Shown: one piece after another, positions 1 through 7,284 of the stretch | Layout of the letters: each line of letters starts with the position of its first letter | Numbering within the stretch: the stretch's first letter is position 1 | NCBI GenBank assembly: GCA_040904785.1 | Contig: JBBDSV010000075.1 | Span: forward strand, 1 to 22,852 | Direction: 5' to 3' | DNA length: 22,852 bases | Origin: JBBDSV01 sp040904785 | GTDB lineage: Bacteria > Actinomycetota > Nitriliruptoria > Nitriliruptorales > Nitriliruptoraceae | Notes under the pieces: generated by a model | What the model was told of the DNA's origin: nothing | What the model saw: the letters and a program-made list of their open reading frames with translations, nothing else | The model's database searches: none | Translations under genes and position numbers: made by a program

Positions 1-185
1 GACATCGATCCGCCGCGCACCTTCTTGGCCGAATGCGTGCCGAGCACCCAGGCGAGCGCATCGACGACATTCGACTTGCCCGAGCCGTTGGGTCCCACGA
101 TCACCGTGATGCCCGGCTCGACGTCGAGCACGGTCCGGTCTGCGAACGACTTGAAGCCGCGCAGTGCCAGTGACCTGAGAAACAC
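1..185 (-). CDS. smc: Chromosome segregation ATPase SMC, N-terminal fragment (cut by window edge)
   Basis: Reading down from a GTG at 185 gives an N-terminus with the SMC signature: LRGFKSFAD at about residues 8-16, then the Walker A loop GPNGSGKS at about 35-42, then DALAWVLG. Only 61 codons lie in the window; the frame runs off the left edge, so the coiled coil, hinge and C-terminal head cannot be seen. A good ribosome site (GGAGGG) lies just upstream of the GTG. SMC forms the condensin ring with ScpA and ScpB and organises replicated chromosomes. It follows the mutM-like gene by 128 bases on the same strand, the classic actinobacterial position. The family is certain; completeness downstream is unknown. 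Confidence 0.93.
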   Translation of the reverse strand, partial: MFLRSLALRGFKSFADRTVLDVEPGITVIVGPNGSGKSNVVDALAWVLGTHSAKKVRGGSM

Positions 186-313
186 GCTCCCTCCGGGCCT
201 GCGGGGACTCGGCCGCCCGACCTGCGACGGCCACGGACGAACTGGCCGCAGCCTAGCGAGCCATCACCACTCGGAAACCGCCGGTCGGTGAAGCATCCGG
301 CACCCACGAGGCG

Positions 314-1159
314 TCAGATCATGCATTGGCCACAGTGGTAGGTGTAGACGCCCTTCTTGATGCGCGTCCGCTTGATCTCGCGGCGACAACGATGACACGG
401 CAGCCCTTCGCGCCCGAAGACGTGCAGGTGTTCGGCGGGCTCGTCCTCATCGGTGGTTGTCGTCTCGAGCTCGACGTCGTCGAGCGACGAGCCGGCGGCT
501 TTCATCGCCGCGACGATGACTTCTTGCATCGCCCGGTACAGCCGCCGCACCTCCTGCGTCGACAGCGACGCCGAACCTCGATCGTGCCGCAGCCCGGCCT
601 CCCAGAGGATCTCGTCGCTGTAGACAGGACCGATGCCGAGAATGCGCGTCGGGTCGGTGAGAACCAGCTTCAGGGGCGCGTCGGCGGCCGCGAGAAACTG
701 GCCGAACTCCGCCCACGGCGGGTTGTCGTCCAATGGATCGAGTGCATCGGGCGAGATCCCGGCGGCATCGAATGCCTCGGGCGTGGCGACAATGCCGGTG
801 CGCACCGTCTCGGCGTCACCCGGCGCCGACAGATGCAGCGCACCGCCGATGGTGAAGGTGACAACGAGGTGGGTGCCGTCTGCGAGCGATTCGGTCGCCG
901 TTTCCCGATGGAGCGACCCGACATCGCCGGGATCAAGAATCCACGTCAGATCGTCGTCGAGATCCAGGAACACGATGGCGCCGCGTCGTCGCACAGCCTC
1001 GACCTTGCGCCCTTCGAGCGCCTTGACGAAATCGGGCCGGGTGCGATGGAACGGCCGCACGATGCCCGGGGTGGCGACAACGACGTCCTTGACGCGCTTG
1101 CCCACGACCTCCTTCTCGAGGTCTTTGCGCAGCACCTCGACTTCCGGCAGTTCGAGCAC
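314..1159 (-). CDS. MutM/Fpg-family protein lacking the catalytic N-terminal proline and other key residues
   Basis: The 281-residue product has the full length and layout of formamidopyrimidine-DNA glycosylase (Fpg/MutM): N-terminal beta-sandwich, a helical middle with SDEILWEAGLRHDR (about 181-194), and a C-terminal zinc finger with Cys255, Cys258, Cys276 and Cys279. The start is a GTG at 1159 with GGAGG seven bases upstream, so the N-terminus reads M-L-E-L-P-E-V-E. Active Fpg has M-P-E-L-P-E-V-E, where the proline is the Schiff-base nucleophile; here it is Leu. The hairpin lysine (RRRGK) is Ala61, the Asn of the GxGNxY loop is Pro178, and the zinc-finger Arg before STYFC is Val271. The HLGMSG and DPRRFG segments that hold the lesion-flanking Met, Arg and Phe are also gone. 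The fold and probably DNA binding are kept, but normal glycosylase/lyase chemistry looks lost. It lies between rnc and smc, the usual mutM position, so I assign the family but not the gene name. Confidence 0.85.
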   Translation of the reverse strand: MLELPEVEVLRKDLEKEVVGKRVKDVVVATPGIVRPFHRTRPDFVKALEGRKVEAVRRRGAIVFLDLDDDLTWILDPGDVGSLHRETATESLADGTHLVVTFTIGGALHLSAPGDAETVRTGIVATPEAFDAAGISPDALDPLDDNPPWAEFGQFLAAADAPLKLVLTDPTRILGIGPVYSDEILWEAGLRHDRGSASLSTQEVRRLYRAMQEVIVAAMKAAGSSLDDVELETTTTDEDEPAEHLHVFGREGLPCHRCRREIKRTRIKKGVYTYHCGQCMI

Positions 1160-1281
1160 GTCGTCGCCTCCGTGAGCGGCACACGCGCACCGGGCCCTCG
1201 GCGCGCTTCACGCCGACGCTAGTCGACAGCACTCCGGTGCCGCCGCACGGACACGCGTGCCCGGCGCCGGACGCGGCGAGA

Positions 1282-1989
1282 TCAGGCGGACACGCGCAGC
1301 GCGCGATACGCCTGACGTGCAGCATCCTGTTCGGCGGCCTTCTTGCTCGGTCCCGTGCCCTCACCGACCGCGCGACCGTCGACCATGACCGTCGCGCGGA
1401 AGGTCTTGTCGTGGTCCGGCCCGTCGTCGGTCAACGTGTAGCGCGGGACCTCACCGAACTGCGCTGCGGCCAGCTCCTGCAGGCTCGTCTTGTAGTCGAG
1501 TGCCGCATCGACGTCGGCGAGTTCGGCAAGTCGCGGGCCGAGAAGACGCTCGATGAGCTCGAAGACAACCTCGAATCCACACGTGAGGTAGACGCTACCG
1601 AGCACCGCCTCGAACGTGTCCGCGAGAATCGAGTCCTTGTCCCCACCACCCGAGTTCGCCTCACCACGTCCGAGCCGGACGTAGTCGCCGAGCCGGAGCT
1701 CACGTGCGATCGCGGCCAGCGACGCGGTCTTGACCGCAGCGGCCCGGACCTTTGCGAGGCGACCTTCGCGTTCGTCAGGATTCGCCGAGTAGATGCGATC
1801 GGTCACGACGAGCCCCAGCACCGCGTCACCGAGGAACTCGAGGCGCTCGTTGTCGTCGCCGCCCGGGTGCTCGAACGTCCACGAGCGATGGCACAGCGCC
1901 TGATCGAGCAGGCTGACGTCTTCCATCGGCACGGCGAGTTCCGCCGCCAATTGAGCGGCGGAACGCGTGGAGTCGGCGACCTCGGTCAC
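1282..1989 (-). CDS. rnc: Ribonuclease III
   Basis: This 235-residue protein cleaves double-stranded RNA, notably rRNA precursors, in the cytoplasm. The signature NERLEFLGDAVLG spans about residues 47-59, with metal ligands Glu48, Glu51 and Asp55. The second acidic pair is Asp124 and Glu127 in DSILADTFEAVLG. A double-stranded RNA-binding domain fills about 160-235 and ends in the typical GPSKKAAEQDAA motif. Length matches the family. The GTG start at 1989 has GAGGT seven bases upstream, overlapping the end of rpmF, so translation of the two is likely linked. It follows DUF177 and rpmF and precedes the mutM-like gene on the same strand. Confidence 0.97.
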   Translation of the reverse strand: MTEVADSTRSAAQLAAELAVPMEDVSLLDQALCHRSWTFEHPGGDDNERLEFLGDAVLGLVVTDRIYSANPDEREGRLAKVRAAAVKTASLAAIARELRLGDYVRLGRGEANSGGGDKDSILADTFEAVLGSVYLTCGFEVVFELIERLLGPRLAELADVDAALDYKTSLQELAAAQFGEVPRYTLTDDGPDHDKTFRATVMVDGRAVGEGTGPSKKAAEQDAARQAYRALRVSA

Positions 1990-1999
1990 GATTGCGACC

Positions 2000-2179
2000 T
2001 CAGTCGACCTCGACAGCTGTGCGGCCGGCGTACGCGCCGCAGGTTGCGCACACCGTGTGGGGCCGGATCGGGGACTTGCAACGGGCGCAGGTCGCGTACG
2101 TCGGCTTGCGCATCCGCATCCACTGGGCCTTGCGATGGCGGGTTCGTGACCGCGACATCTTGCGCTTCGGGACTGCCAT
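2000..2179 (-). CDS. rpmF: 50S ribosomal protein L32
   Basis: The 59-residue basic protein begins MAVPKRKMSRSRTRHRK, the standard L32 N-terminus. It carries a zinc ribbon of two CxxC pairs (CARC and CATC), so it is the zinc-binding form. I chose the ATG at 2179 over a start 15 codons upstream because AAGGA sits seven bases before it and the N-terminus then matches the family. It lies between DUF177 and rnc, ten bases from rnc. The DUF177-rpmF pairing is widespread in bacteria, and here the ribosomal protein is directly followed by an rRNA-processing nuclease. Confidence 0.96.
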   Translation of the reverse strand: MAVPKRKMSRSRTRHRKAQWMRMRKPTYATCARCKSPIRPHTVCATCGAYAGRTAVEVD

Positions 2180-2269
2180 GGGTGTTCCTTCGTCTTCGGT
2201 CGCCGGAACGTGGCCGCGCGACACTTCGGCTGCCGTACGGCGCGGTGGGGGAGATCGTGACCGTGTCGG

Positions 2270-2803
2270 CTACTCGGGCGGCAGCGTCAGATCGGCGAGC
2301 GCCGCCCACCGCGGGTCGGCTTCGGCGGTTCGGCGATGGCCGCAGTCGGTCTCGTTGAGATCGGTGCCGCAGACGACGCACAGACCCGCACAGTCTTCGC
2401 GACAAAGTACCCGGTACGGCAGGTCGATGATGAGCGCGTCCCGGACCAGCGTCGAAATGTCGATCGCTGTGTGGTCGTCAACGATCTCATAGCCGGCGTC
2501 GACCTCGTCGTCATCCGCGTACTTGTCCGGATCAATGAAGAGTTCGGTGACGTCGGCGACGACGTCGCGATCGAGCGGGGTGAGACAGCGGCCGCATGTC
2601 AGCGTGACCGCGTAGGTGATCGTGCCGCGCACCAGGATCCCGTCGACAACGGCGTCGAGATGCACCGCGAGTGCGATCGGATCGCGGAGGACCTCGTCGG
2701 CGACACCCCACGGCGTGTCGCCGAAGGCGTCCCGGCCAACGGTTTCCTCCACCATCCGGGTCGCACCCGGATGGCCGACGAGGTCGGTCACATTCAGTCG
2801 CAC
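2270..2803 (-). CDS. DUF177 (YceD) family protein, rRNA-accumulation/L32-associated
   Basis: The 177-residue product matches the YceD/DUF177 family: an N-terminal region, a central CGRC pair (about residues 70-73), an acidic middle, then a C-terminal cysteine block with CREDCAGLCVVCG and the ending DPRWAAL. These cysteines probably form a zinc site. The family is almost always directly before rpmF, as here, and E. coli YceD is tied to 23S rRNA accumulation; the molecular action is not settled. The start is a GTG at 2803 with only a weak ribosome site. The gene begins six bases after the stop of the DivIVA-like gene, which supports one transcript. Confidence 0.92.
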   Translation of the reverse strand: MRLNVTDLVGHPGATRMVEETVGRDAFGDTPWGVADEVLRDPIALAVHLDAVVDGILVRGTITYAVTLTCGRCLTPLDRDVVADVTELFIDPDKYADDDEVDAGYEIVDDHTAIDISTLVRDALIIDLPYRVLCREDCAGLCVVCGTDLNETDCGHRRTAEADPRWAALADLTLPPE

Positions 2804-2809
2804 GGTCGC

Positions 2810-3343
2810 CTACTCGTGGTCGGCGTCGCCGAACGCGTCCTCGAATTCTTCTTCGCTCAGCTGGTCGGTTTCGAGATGTCCGCGCAGTCTCGCACGCCCC
2901 TTTTCGACCGCGGTCAGTGTCTTGGTCAAGACGACTTCGAAATTCGCGAGCTTGGCGTCGACGTAGTCCTCGGCCTCGAGCCGGATCTGCCGGGCGTGTT
3001 CACGCGCGTCCTCGACGATGCGCGCGGCTTCACGCTCGGCCGTCTTGACGACCTCCTGCTCGGACACCAGGCGCGCGCTCTCGGCCTGCGCGTCGCCAAG
3101 CAGTCGATCAGCGTCGGCCTGGGCACGTTCGAGGATCTCGTCGCGTTCCCGGATGACCCATCGCGCCTGGGTCAGCTCGTCAGGTAGCGCCTCACGCATG
3201 TCCTCGAGGAGTCCCTCGACGTCCGCACGGTTGACCATGACCGACGCCGACAAAGGCACCGCCTTGGCGTCGATAATGAGCTGCTGCAATTGGTGCAGCT
3301 TGGCCTCGACATCGAGTGGGATGCTGGAGAGTTCGGACATCAC
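2810..3343 (-). CDS. DivIVA/SepIVA-like coiled-coil division protein
   Basis: The 177-residue protein has a short N-terminal domain with hydrophobic heptads (LHQLQQLIIDAKAVPLSAS, about 16-34), then a long charged helix from about residue 60 to 165 rich in Ala, Glu and Arg, typical of DivIVA-like coiled coils, and an acidic tail. From memory it corresponds to Rv2927c of M. tuberculosis and to SepIVA of M. smegmatis, an essential factor for septum formation and polar growth; the neighbouring DUF177-rnc-smc order supports this. The start is either the GTG at 3343 or the ATG directly after it at 3340. It is the first gene of its minus-strand run, with a candidate promoter at 3409-3414. A generic ATP-synthase-b-like coiled coil is the main alternative reading. 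Confidence 0.8.
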   Translation of the reverse strand: MMSELSSIPLDVEAKLHQLQQLIIDAKAVPLSASVMVNRADVEGLLEDMREALPDELTQARWVIRERDEILERAQADADRLLGDAQAESARLVSEQEVVKTAEREAARIVEDAREHARQIRLEAEDYVDAKLANFEVVLTKTLTAVEKGRARLRGHLETDQLSEEEFEDAFGDADHE

Positions 3344-3377
3344 GGTTTCCGTCGGGTTCGCCGGCGACCACCGATGC

Positions 3378-3391
3378 GCGTGTGCACACGC
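3378..3391. repeat. 14-bp perfect palindrome in the leader of the DivIVA-like gene
   Basis: GCGTGTGCACACGC is self-complementary. It lies between the candidate -10 box and the start codon, so it could be an operator or an RNA hairpin. No protein binding it is known to me. Confidence 0.4.
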
Positions 3392-3408
3392 CGGCCGCTG
3401 ATCGGTGC

Positions 3409-3414
3409 AGGGTA
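3409..3414 (-). promoter_or_regulatory. Candidate -10 box for the sepIVA-DUF177-rpmF-rnc run
   Basis: On the minus strand the hexamer is TACCCT, fitting the actinobacterial TANNNT pattern, about 65 bases before the coding start. No convincing -35 is visible. Its position in the only sizeable gap before the run (3344-3487) supports it. Confidence 0.35.
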
Positions 3415-3455
3415 GCGGTCGTCGGGCCGCGCCCGTCGGTCATCAAACTGGTCGT

Positions 3456-3478
3456 CCGGCGCTGGCCTCACGCGCCGG
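3456..3478 (-). terminator. Hairpin just past the coaD stop
   Basis: CCGGCGC (3456-3462) pairs with GCGCCGG (3472-3478) around a nine-base loop. It begins ten bases past the coaD stop codon and is a plausible transcription end, though no clear U-run follows on the minus strand. Confidence 0.4.
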
Positions 3479-3487
3479 TGGGACAAT

Positions 3488-3973
3488 TCATCCGTCGGAG
3501 GCCAGTCGGTCGATCAGTGCCCGCTCGACGTCCGCCGGGACCGTTCCAGCGACCGATCCGCCAAGTCGTGCGACCTCCTTGACGAGCGAGCTCGACAGGT
3601 AGGCGTGGTCGGGCCGTGCCGGCAGGAACACCGTCTCCACATCGCCGATCCGAAGGTTCATCTGGGCCATCTGCTGTTCGTACTCGAAGTCGGCGACTCC
3701 GCGGACACCCTTGCACACGATGCCGACACCGTGGGCCCGACAGAAGTCGACGAGCAGGCCGTCGAACGACTCGATCCGGACACCGCGCAGCGACGACGTC
3801 AGTTGCTCGACCATGTCCACACGCTCGTCGAGCGTGAACAGCGACGACTTGTTGGGATTGTCGACGACCGCGACGATCACCTCGTCGAACCGCCGCGCCG
3901 CGCGTTCGATGACGTCGAGATGCCCGTAGGTGACTGGATCGAAACTGCCTGGACAGACGGCGGTCACAGTCAC
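3488..3973 (-). CDS. coaD: Phosphopantetheine adenylyltransferase
   Basis: The enzyme transfers AMP from ATP to 4'-phosphopantetheine, the fourth step of coenzyme A synthesis. The 161-residue product has PGSFDPVTYGH at about residues 8-18, the nucleotidyltransferase T/HxGH motif, then a KGVRGVADFEYEQQMAQMN segment matching the conserved GLR..DFEYE block, and SSSLVKEVA near the end. A longer reading frame upstream is rejected: the GTG at 3973 has AGAGGAA about six bases before it, gives the exact family length, and overlaps the rsmD stop as GTGA. This overlap implies translational coupling to rsmD, a pairing common across bacteria. Confidence 0.97.
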   Translation of the reverse strand: MTVTAVCPGSFDPVTYGHLDVIERAARRFDEVIVAVVDNPNKSSLFTLDERVDMVEQLTSSLRGVRIESFDGLLVDFCRAHGVGIVCKGVRGVADFEYEQQMAQMNLRIGDVETVFLPARPDHAYLSSSLVKEVARLGGSVAGTVPADVERALIDRLASDG

Positions 3974-4557
3974 CGCGATTCCTCTCGACGCGTGCCACGA
4001 TCCGCCGCACCGTAGTACGCACGGTGGATCGTCGTCGCACCGTAGCGGCGCGCACGCACACCGGTCATCCTCGCGGGCCACGTCGGACCCGGCGCCGCTG
4101 TCGCGCGCTCGAGCACGATCTGCGCTCCGTCGGCGAGATGCGGCGGCAGCCCGGCGAGCAGCGCATCGACGGTCCCCGCATCGACCGCGTAGGGCGGATC
4201 GGCGAAAACGAGATCGAACGGGCCACCGTCGAGCTGCCCGTCGGTCACCGCCCTGAGTACATCGGCGACGACGACGGTCGCGTTCCTTGCCACGTCGAGC
4301 GCGTCGATGTTCGCACGGATGGCGGCCACGGCACGCCGGTCGCGTTCGACGAACGTGACGTGCGCGGCACCGCGGGAGATGGCTTCAAGCCCGAGCGCGC
4401 CGCTGCCCGCGAACAGGTCGAGGACGCGGGCGGCCGGCACGTGGGCATGCAGCGACGAGAACACCGCTTCGCGCACACGGTCTGCGGTCGGCCGCACCGT
4501 TGGCCCATCGGGCACCGCGAGTCGTCGTCCGCGGGCGGTGCCGCCGATGATCCGCAT
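3970..4557 (-). CDS. rsmD: 16S rRNA (guanine966-N2)-methyltransferase
   Basis: The 195-residue protein begins MRIIGGTARGRRL, the typical RsmD N-terminus, followed by RPTADRVREAVFSSL. The SAM-binding motif LDLFAGSGALGLEA spans about residues 46-59 and the catalytic DPPY is at 120-123. It methylates G966 of 16S rRNA in the 30S subunit. Its last bases overlap the coaD start by four, and its ATG lies three bases after the ptrB stop, so ptrB, rsmD and coaD are probably co-transcribed. The ribosome site is weak (GGTGAG inside the ptrB end), which fits coupling. Confidence 0.95.
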   Translation of the reverse strand: MRIIGGTARGRRLAVPDGPTVRPTADRVREAVFSSLHAHVPAARVLDLFAGSGALGLEAISRGAAHVTFVERDRRAVAAIRANIDALDVARNATVVVADVLRAVTDGQLDGGPFDLVFADPPYAVDAGTVDALLAGLPPHLADGAQIVLERATAAPGPTWPARMTGVRARRYGATTIHRAYYGAADRGTRREESR

Positions 4558-4560
4558 GGC

Positions 4561-6708
4561 TCACCGCACCGCTTCGGCGACACCGAGCCGCTCGACAATG
4601 AAGGCGAGCACCTCGGCCTCTTCGCGCCAGGCGTCATAGCGACCGCTGCGCCCGCCGTGTCCTGCACGCATCTCCACCTTGCAGACGACCGGGCCGCCAC
4701 CCGTCGCCGTCTCCCGGAGCCCTGCGACCCATTTCACCGGCTCCCAGTACTGCACCCGCGGGTCGTGCAGCCCAGCGGTGACGAGCAGTGCGGGACGGCG
4801 TGCCTCCGCGACGTTGTCGACCGGCGAGTATGCGCGCATCACCGCACAAACCTCCGGGTCGGTGGGATCGCCCCACTCGTCATACTCGATCACCGTCAGC
4901 GGAATGGAGGCGTCGGACATCGTCGTCACAACGTCGACGAACGGCACTTCGGCGACGGCGACGGCCGCGAGTTCGGGGGCACGATTGATCACGGCACCGA
5001 TGAGCATCCCACCGGCGGAGCCACCCCGGATCGCGAGTCGATCCGACGACGTCCGGCCTGTGGCCACGAGATGGCGTCCCACGGCGATGAAGTCGTCGAA
5101 CGTCGCCCTCTTGGACGCGAGCCGCCCCTGTTCGTACCAGGCACGACCCATCTCGCCGCCGCCGCGCACATGCGCGATGGCGAAGACCATGCCGCGGTCG
5201 AGCAGGCTCAGCAGCGGAATCGAGAATGTCGGGTCGATCGAGATCTCGTAGGCGCCATATCCGTACAGGAGGCACGGAGCGGGGCCGGCATCGAGGACAT
5301 CGCGGCGTGCCACGAGGCTGATTGGCACGCGCGTACCGTCTTCGGACGTCGCCCAGTCACGCCAGGTGACGTAATCGTCGGGATCATGCCCGCCTCGAAC
5401 CTGCTGGCGGGTGACCACGAAGCGCTCACCTGTCTCCAGGTCGAGATCGATGACTTCGGTGGGCGTCACCAGCGACGTGTAGGCGAATCGCACCACACGT
5501 GTGTCGAACACCGGATTGGCCGCCAGAACTGCGGTCGAGACCTCGCTCGGCACCTCGATGTCGGTGAGACCGCTGCCGTCCGGCGCACACAGCCGCAACC
5601 GTGTCCGCGCCTCGGTGCGCTCGGCGAGCACGAGGTGGTCGGCGAAGGCATCGACGGCTTCCAGCCGCACACCCGGCCGGTGGGGCACGAGCTCACGCCA
5701 GGCGTCACCACGGGGATCGTCGGCCGCGACGGCACACAACTTGAAATCGACGGCGCCGTCGGCGTTGGTGACGAGGAGGAAGTCGTCACCGTGATGATCC
5801 AGGTCGACGTCGACGCCGTCGCGACGCGCGACGACCTCCCGGAGGTCCCCGTCAGGCGCATCGGCATCGACGGCGTACCAGCCACTGGTCACCTTGCTCG
5901 CGGCGCGCACCAGGAGGAATGCATCGGATCGGCTGCGCCCGAGACCCACCCAGAAGCGCTCGTCAGCTTCGGTGTGGAGTAGTTCGTCGTCACCTTGCGG
6001 CGTCGCGAGCCGGTGCCGGAACACCTTCCAGGGCCGCCACGCGTCGTCCGGCACGGTGTAGAGGATCGTCGCATCGTCGTCGAACCAGGCGAGCGAACCC
6101 GACGTGTGGACGAGTTCGTCGTCGAGCAGCTGGCCGGTGGTGAGGTCACGAAAGCGGATCGTGTAGATCTCCTCACCGGTCGTGTCCACCGCCTCTGCGG
6201 CGAGTTGCTGACCGGGACTGACCGCGAAGGCCGCGACACGGAAGTAGTCGTGCCCCTCGGCAGCAAGGTTCTCGTCGAGGAGGACGATCTCGTCGGCCGG
6301 CGGCGCGAGTGGATCGACCGCGCGGCGCAGCTCGTCGGGCAGCGCCCGCACATCGCGAATCGCCGGCTCGACGCGCCGGCGTGCATGCACCGGATACTGC
6401 TGGCCCGCGCGAATCCGGCGGTAGTAGACCCAGCCGGGTTGCCCCGCAATCCGCGATGGGACAAAGACCGGCGCCGACGCGTCGTCCTCGGCGATCCGGT
6501 CCCGGATCTCGGCGAAGATCGCGGTCTCACGCGGCCGCTGCGACGCGAGAACCGCGTCGGCGTAGGCGTTCTCGGCGTCGAGATGTTCCCGCACCGCCGG
6601 GTCGTCGCGATCACGAAGCCAGTACCACGGGTCGTCGAACGTCGTGCCGTCCGCTCGCGTCATCGTGCGCGGGCGTTTCGGCGCGGCGGGAGGTCGGGAT
6701 GTGGCCAT
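4561..6708 (-). CDS. ptrB: Oligopeptidase B-type prolyl oligopeptidase (family S9A)
   Basis: The 715-residue serine peptidase has an N-terminal segment with DPWYWLRDRDDPAV, a seven-bladed propeller over roughly residues 75-430, and a C-terminal alpha/beta hydrolase. The nucleophile elbow GGSAGGML places the catalytic Ser at 564, with Asp649 in LHDPRVQYWEP and His684 in GHGGRSG. YGAYEI and RGGGEMGRAWYEQGR match oligopeptidase B, which cleaves short peptides after basic residues. No signal peptide is seen, so it is cytoplasmic. The ATG at 6708 has GAGGAA upstream. It is the first gene of the ptrB-rsmD-coaD run and stops three bases before rsmD; such a peptidase next to rsmD is not a usual arrangement. 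A general prolyl oligopeptidase is the alternative name. Confidence 0.92.
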   Translation of the reverse strand: MATSRPPAAPKRPRTMTRADGTTFDDPWYWLRDRDDPAVREHLDAENAYADAVLASQRPRETAIFAEIRDRIAEDDASAPVFVPSRIAGQPGWVYYRRIRAGQQYPVHARRRVEPAIRDVRALPDELRRAVDPLAPPADEIVLLDENLAAEGHDYFRVAAFAVSPGQQLAAEAVDTTGEEIYTIRFRDLTTGQLLDDELVHTSGSLAWFDDDATILYTVPDDAWRPWKVFRHRLATPQGDDELLHTEADERFWVGLGRSRSDAFLLVRAASKVTSGWYAVDADAPDGDLREVVARRDGVDVDLDHHGDDFLLVTNADGAVDFKLCAVAADDPRGDAWRELVPHRPGVRLEAVDAFADHLVLAERTEARTRLRLCAPDGSGLTDIEVPSEVSTAVLAANPVFDTRVVRFAYTSLVTPTEVIDLDLETGERFVVTRQQVRGGHDPDDYVTWRDWATSEDGTRVPISLVARRDVLDAGPAPCLLYGYGAYEISIDPTFSIPLLSLLDRGMVFAIAHVRGGGEMGRAWYEQGRLASKRATFDDFIAVGRHLVATGRTSSDRLAIRGGSAGGMLIGAVINRAPELAAVAVAEVPFVDVVTTMSDASIPLTVIEYDEWGDPTDPEVCAVMRAYSPVDNVAEARRPALLVTAGLHDPRVQYWEPVKWVAGLRETATGGGPVVCKVEMRAGHGGRSGRYDAWREEAEVLAFIVERLGVAEAVR

Positions 6709-6760
6709 CGGTTCCTCGGAAGGCTTCTCGGTGCGCTTACCCGTTGCAGGCGACAGGCAG

Positions 6761-6766
6761 ACGCTA
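6761..6766 (-). promoter_or_regulatory. Candidate -10 box for ptrB
   Basis: Minus-strand TAGCGT, about 52 bases before the ptrB ATG, in the 140-base divergent gap. It fits the TANNNT pattern; no clear -35 is seen. Confidence 0.3.
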
Positions 6767-6818
6767 TGGCACGCGCGTGGCTCGCGGCCGCACCAGGGGT
6801 GCGCCGCGGCGCATCGCG

Positions 6819-6824
6819 TACCGT
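6819..6824 (+). promoter_or_regulatory. Candidate -10 box for the nitroreductase gene
   Basis: TACCGT lies 24 bases before the ATG at 6849, leaving a short leader that carries a near-perfect ribosome site, AAGGAGGT, at 6837-6844. Confidence 0.35.
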
Positions 6825-6848
6825 GGAGCGGCGACGAAGGAGGTGCCC

Positions 6849-7262
6849 ATGGCTGCCAACGACCACAATGCCCGTGTCATCGAGGAATTCCGTGCCAACG
6901 GTGGTGCGGTCGGCGGACCGTTCGCCGGTGTCCCGATCGTGCTGCTGCATCACCGAGGACGCCGAACGGGAACCGAACGCGTGACGCCGGTGGTTGCCCA
7001 GATTGACGGCGAGCGGCTGTTCATCTTCGCATCGAAGGCGGGGGCCGACGAGCATCCGCAGTGGTACCACAACCTCAAGGCGCACCCCGAGATCGACGTC
7101 GAATACGGCACCGAGACCTTCCCGGTTCGCGTCGTCGAACTCGACGGCGCTGAGCGCGACCGCGTCTGGGAACGGCAGAAGCAGAAGCGTCCACAATTCG
7201 CCGACTACGAAGCCAAGACTGACCGCGTGATCCCGGTGCTCGAGCTGATCCGCCAGGCGTGA
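6849..7262 (+). CDS. F420H2-dependent nitroreductase/quinone reductase family protein (DDN-like)
   Basis: The 137-residue protein is a compact split-beta-barrel of the deazaflavin-dependent nitroreductase family (PF04075 type). Diagnostic segments are LLHHRGRRTGTERVTPV at about residues 32-48 and ASKAGADEHPQWYHNLKAHP at 61-80, the latter being the most conserved part of the family. Members use reduced coenzyme F420 to reduce quinones or nitro compounds; the substrate here is unknown. I start at the ATG preceded by AAGGAGGT rather than at upstream ATGs that lie antisense to ptrB. It stands alone, divergent from ptrB and convergent with recG. A cofC/fbiD gene about 7 kb away agrees with F420 being made in this organism. 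Confidence 0.92.
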   Translation: MAANDHNARVIEEFRANGGAVGGPFAGVPIVLLHHRGRRTGTERVTPVVAQIDGERLFIFASKAGADEHPQWYHNLKAHPEIDVEYGTETFPVRVVELDGAERDRVWERQKQKRPQFADYEAKTDRVIPVLELIRQA

Positions 7263-7284
7263 AGAGCGGTCATACGAGCGGGGA

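Noticed and set aside
1237..2358. A 373-codon plus-strand frame
   Set aside because: It is antisense to rnc, rpmF and part of DUF177, all well supported, and its translation is arginine-rich with no motif.
4024..5982. A 652-codon open frame on the plus strand
   Set aside because: It lies antisense to rsmD and ptrB, whose products match known families over their full length. Long antisense frames are expected in DNA of this G+C content, and the translation has no recognisable domain.
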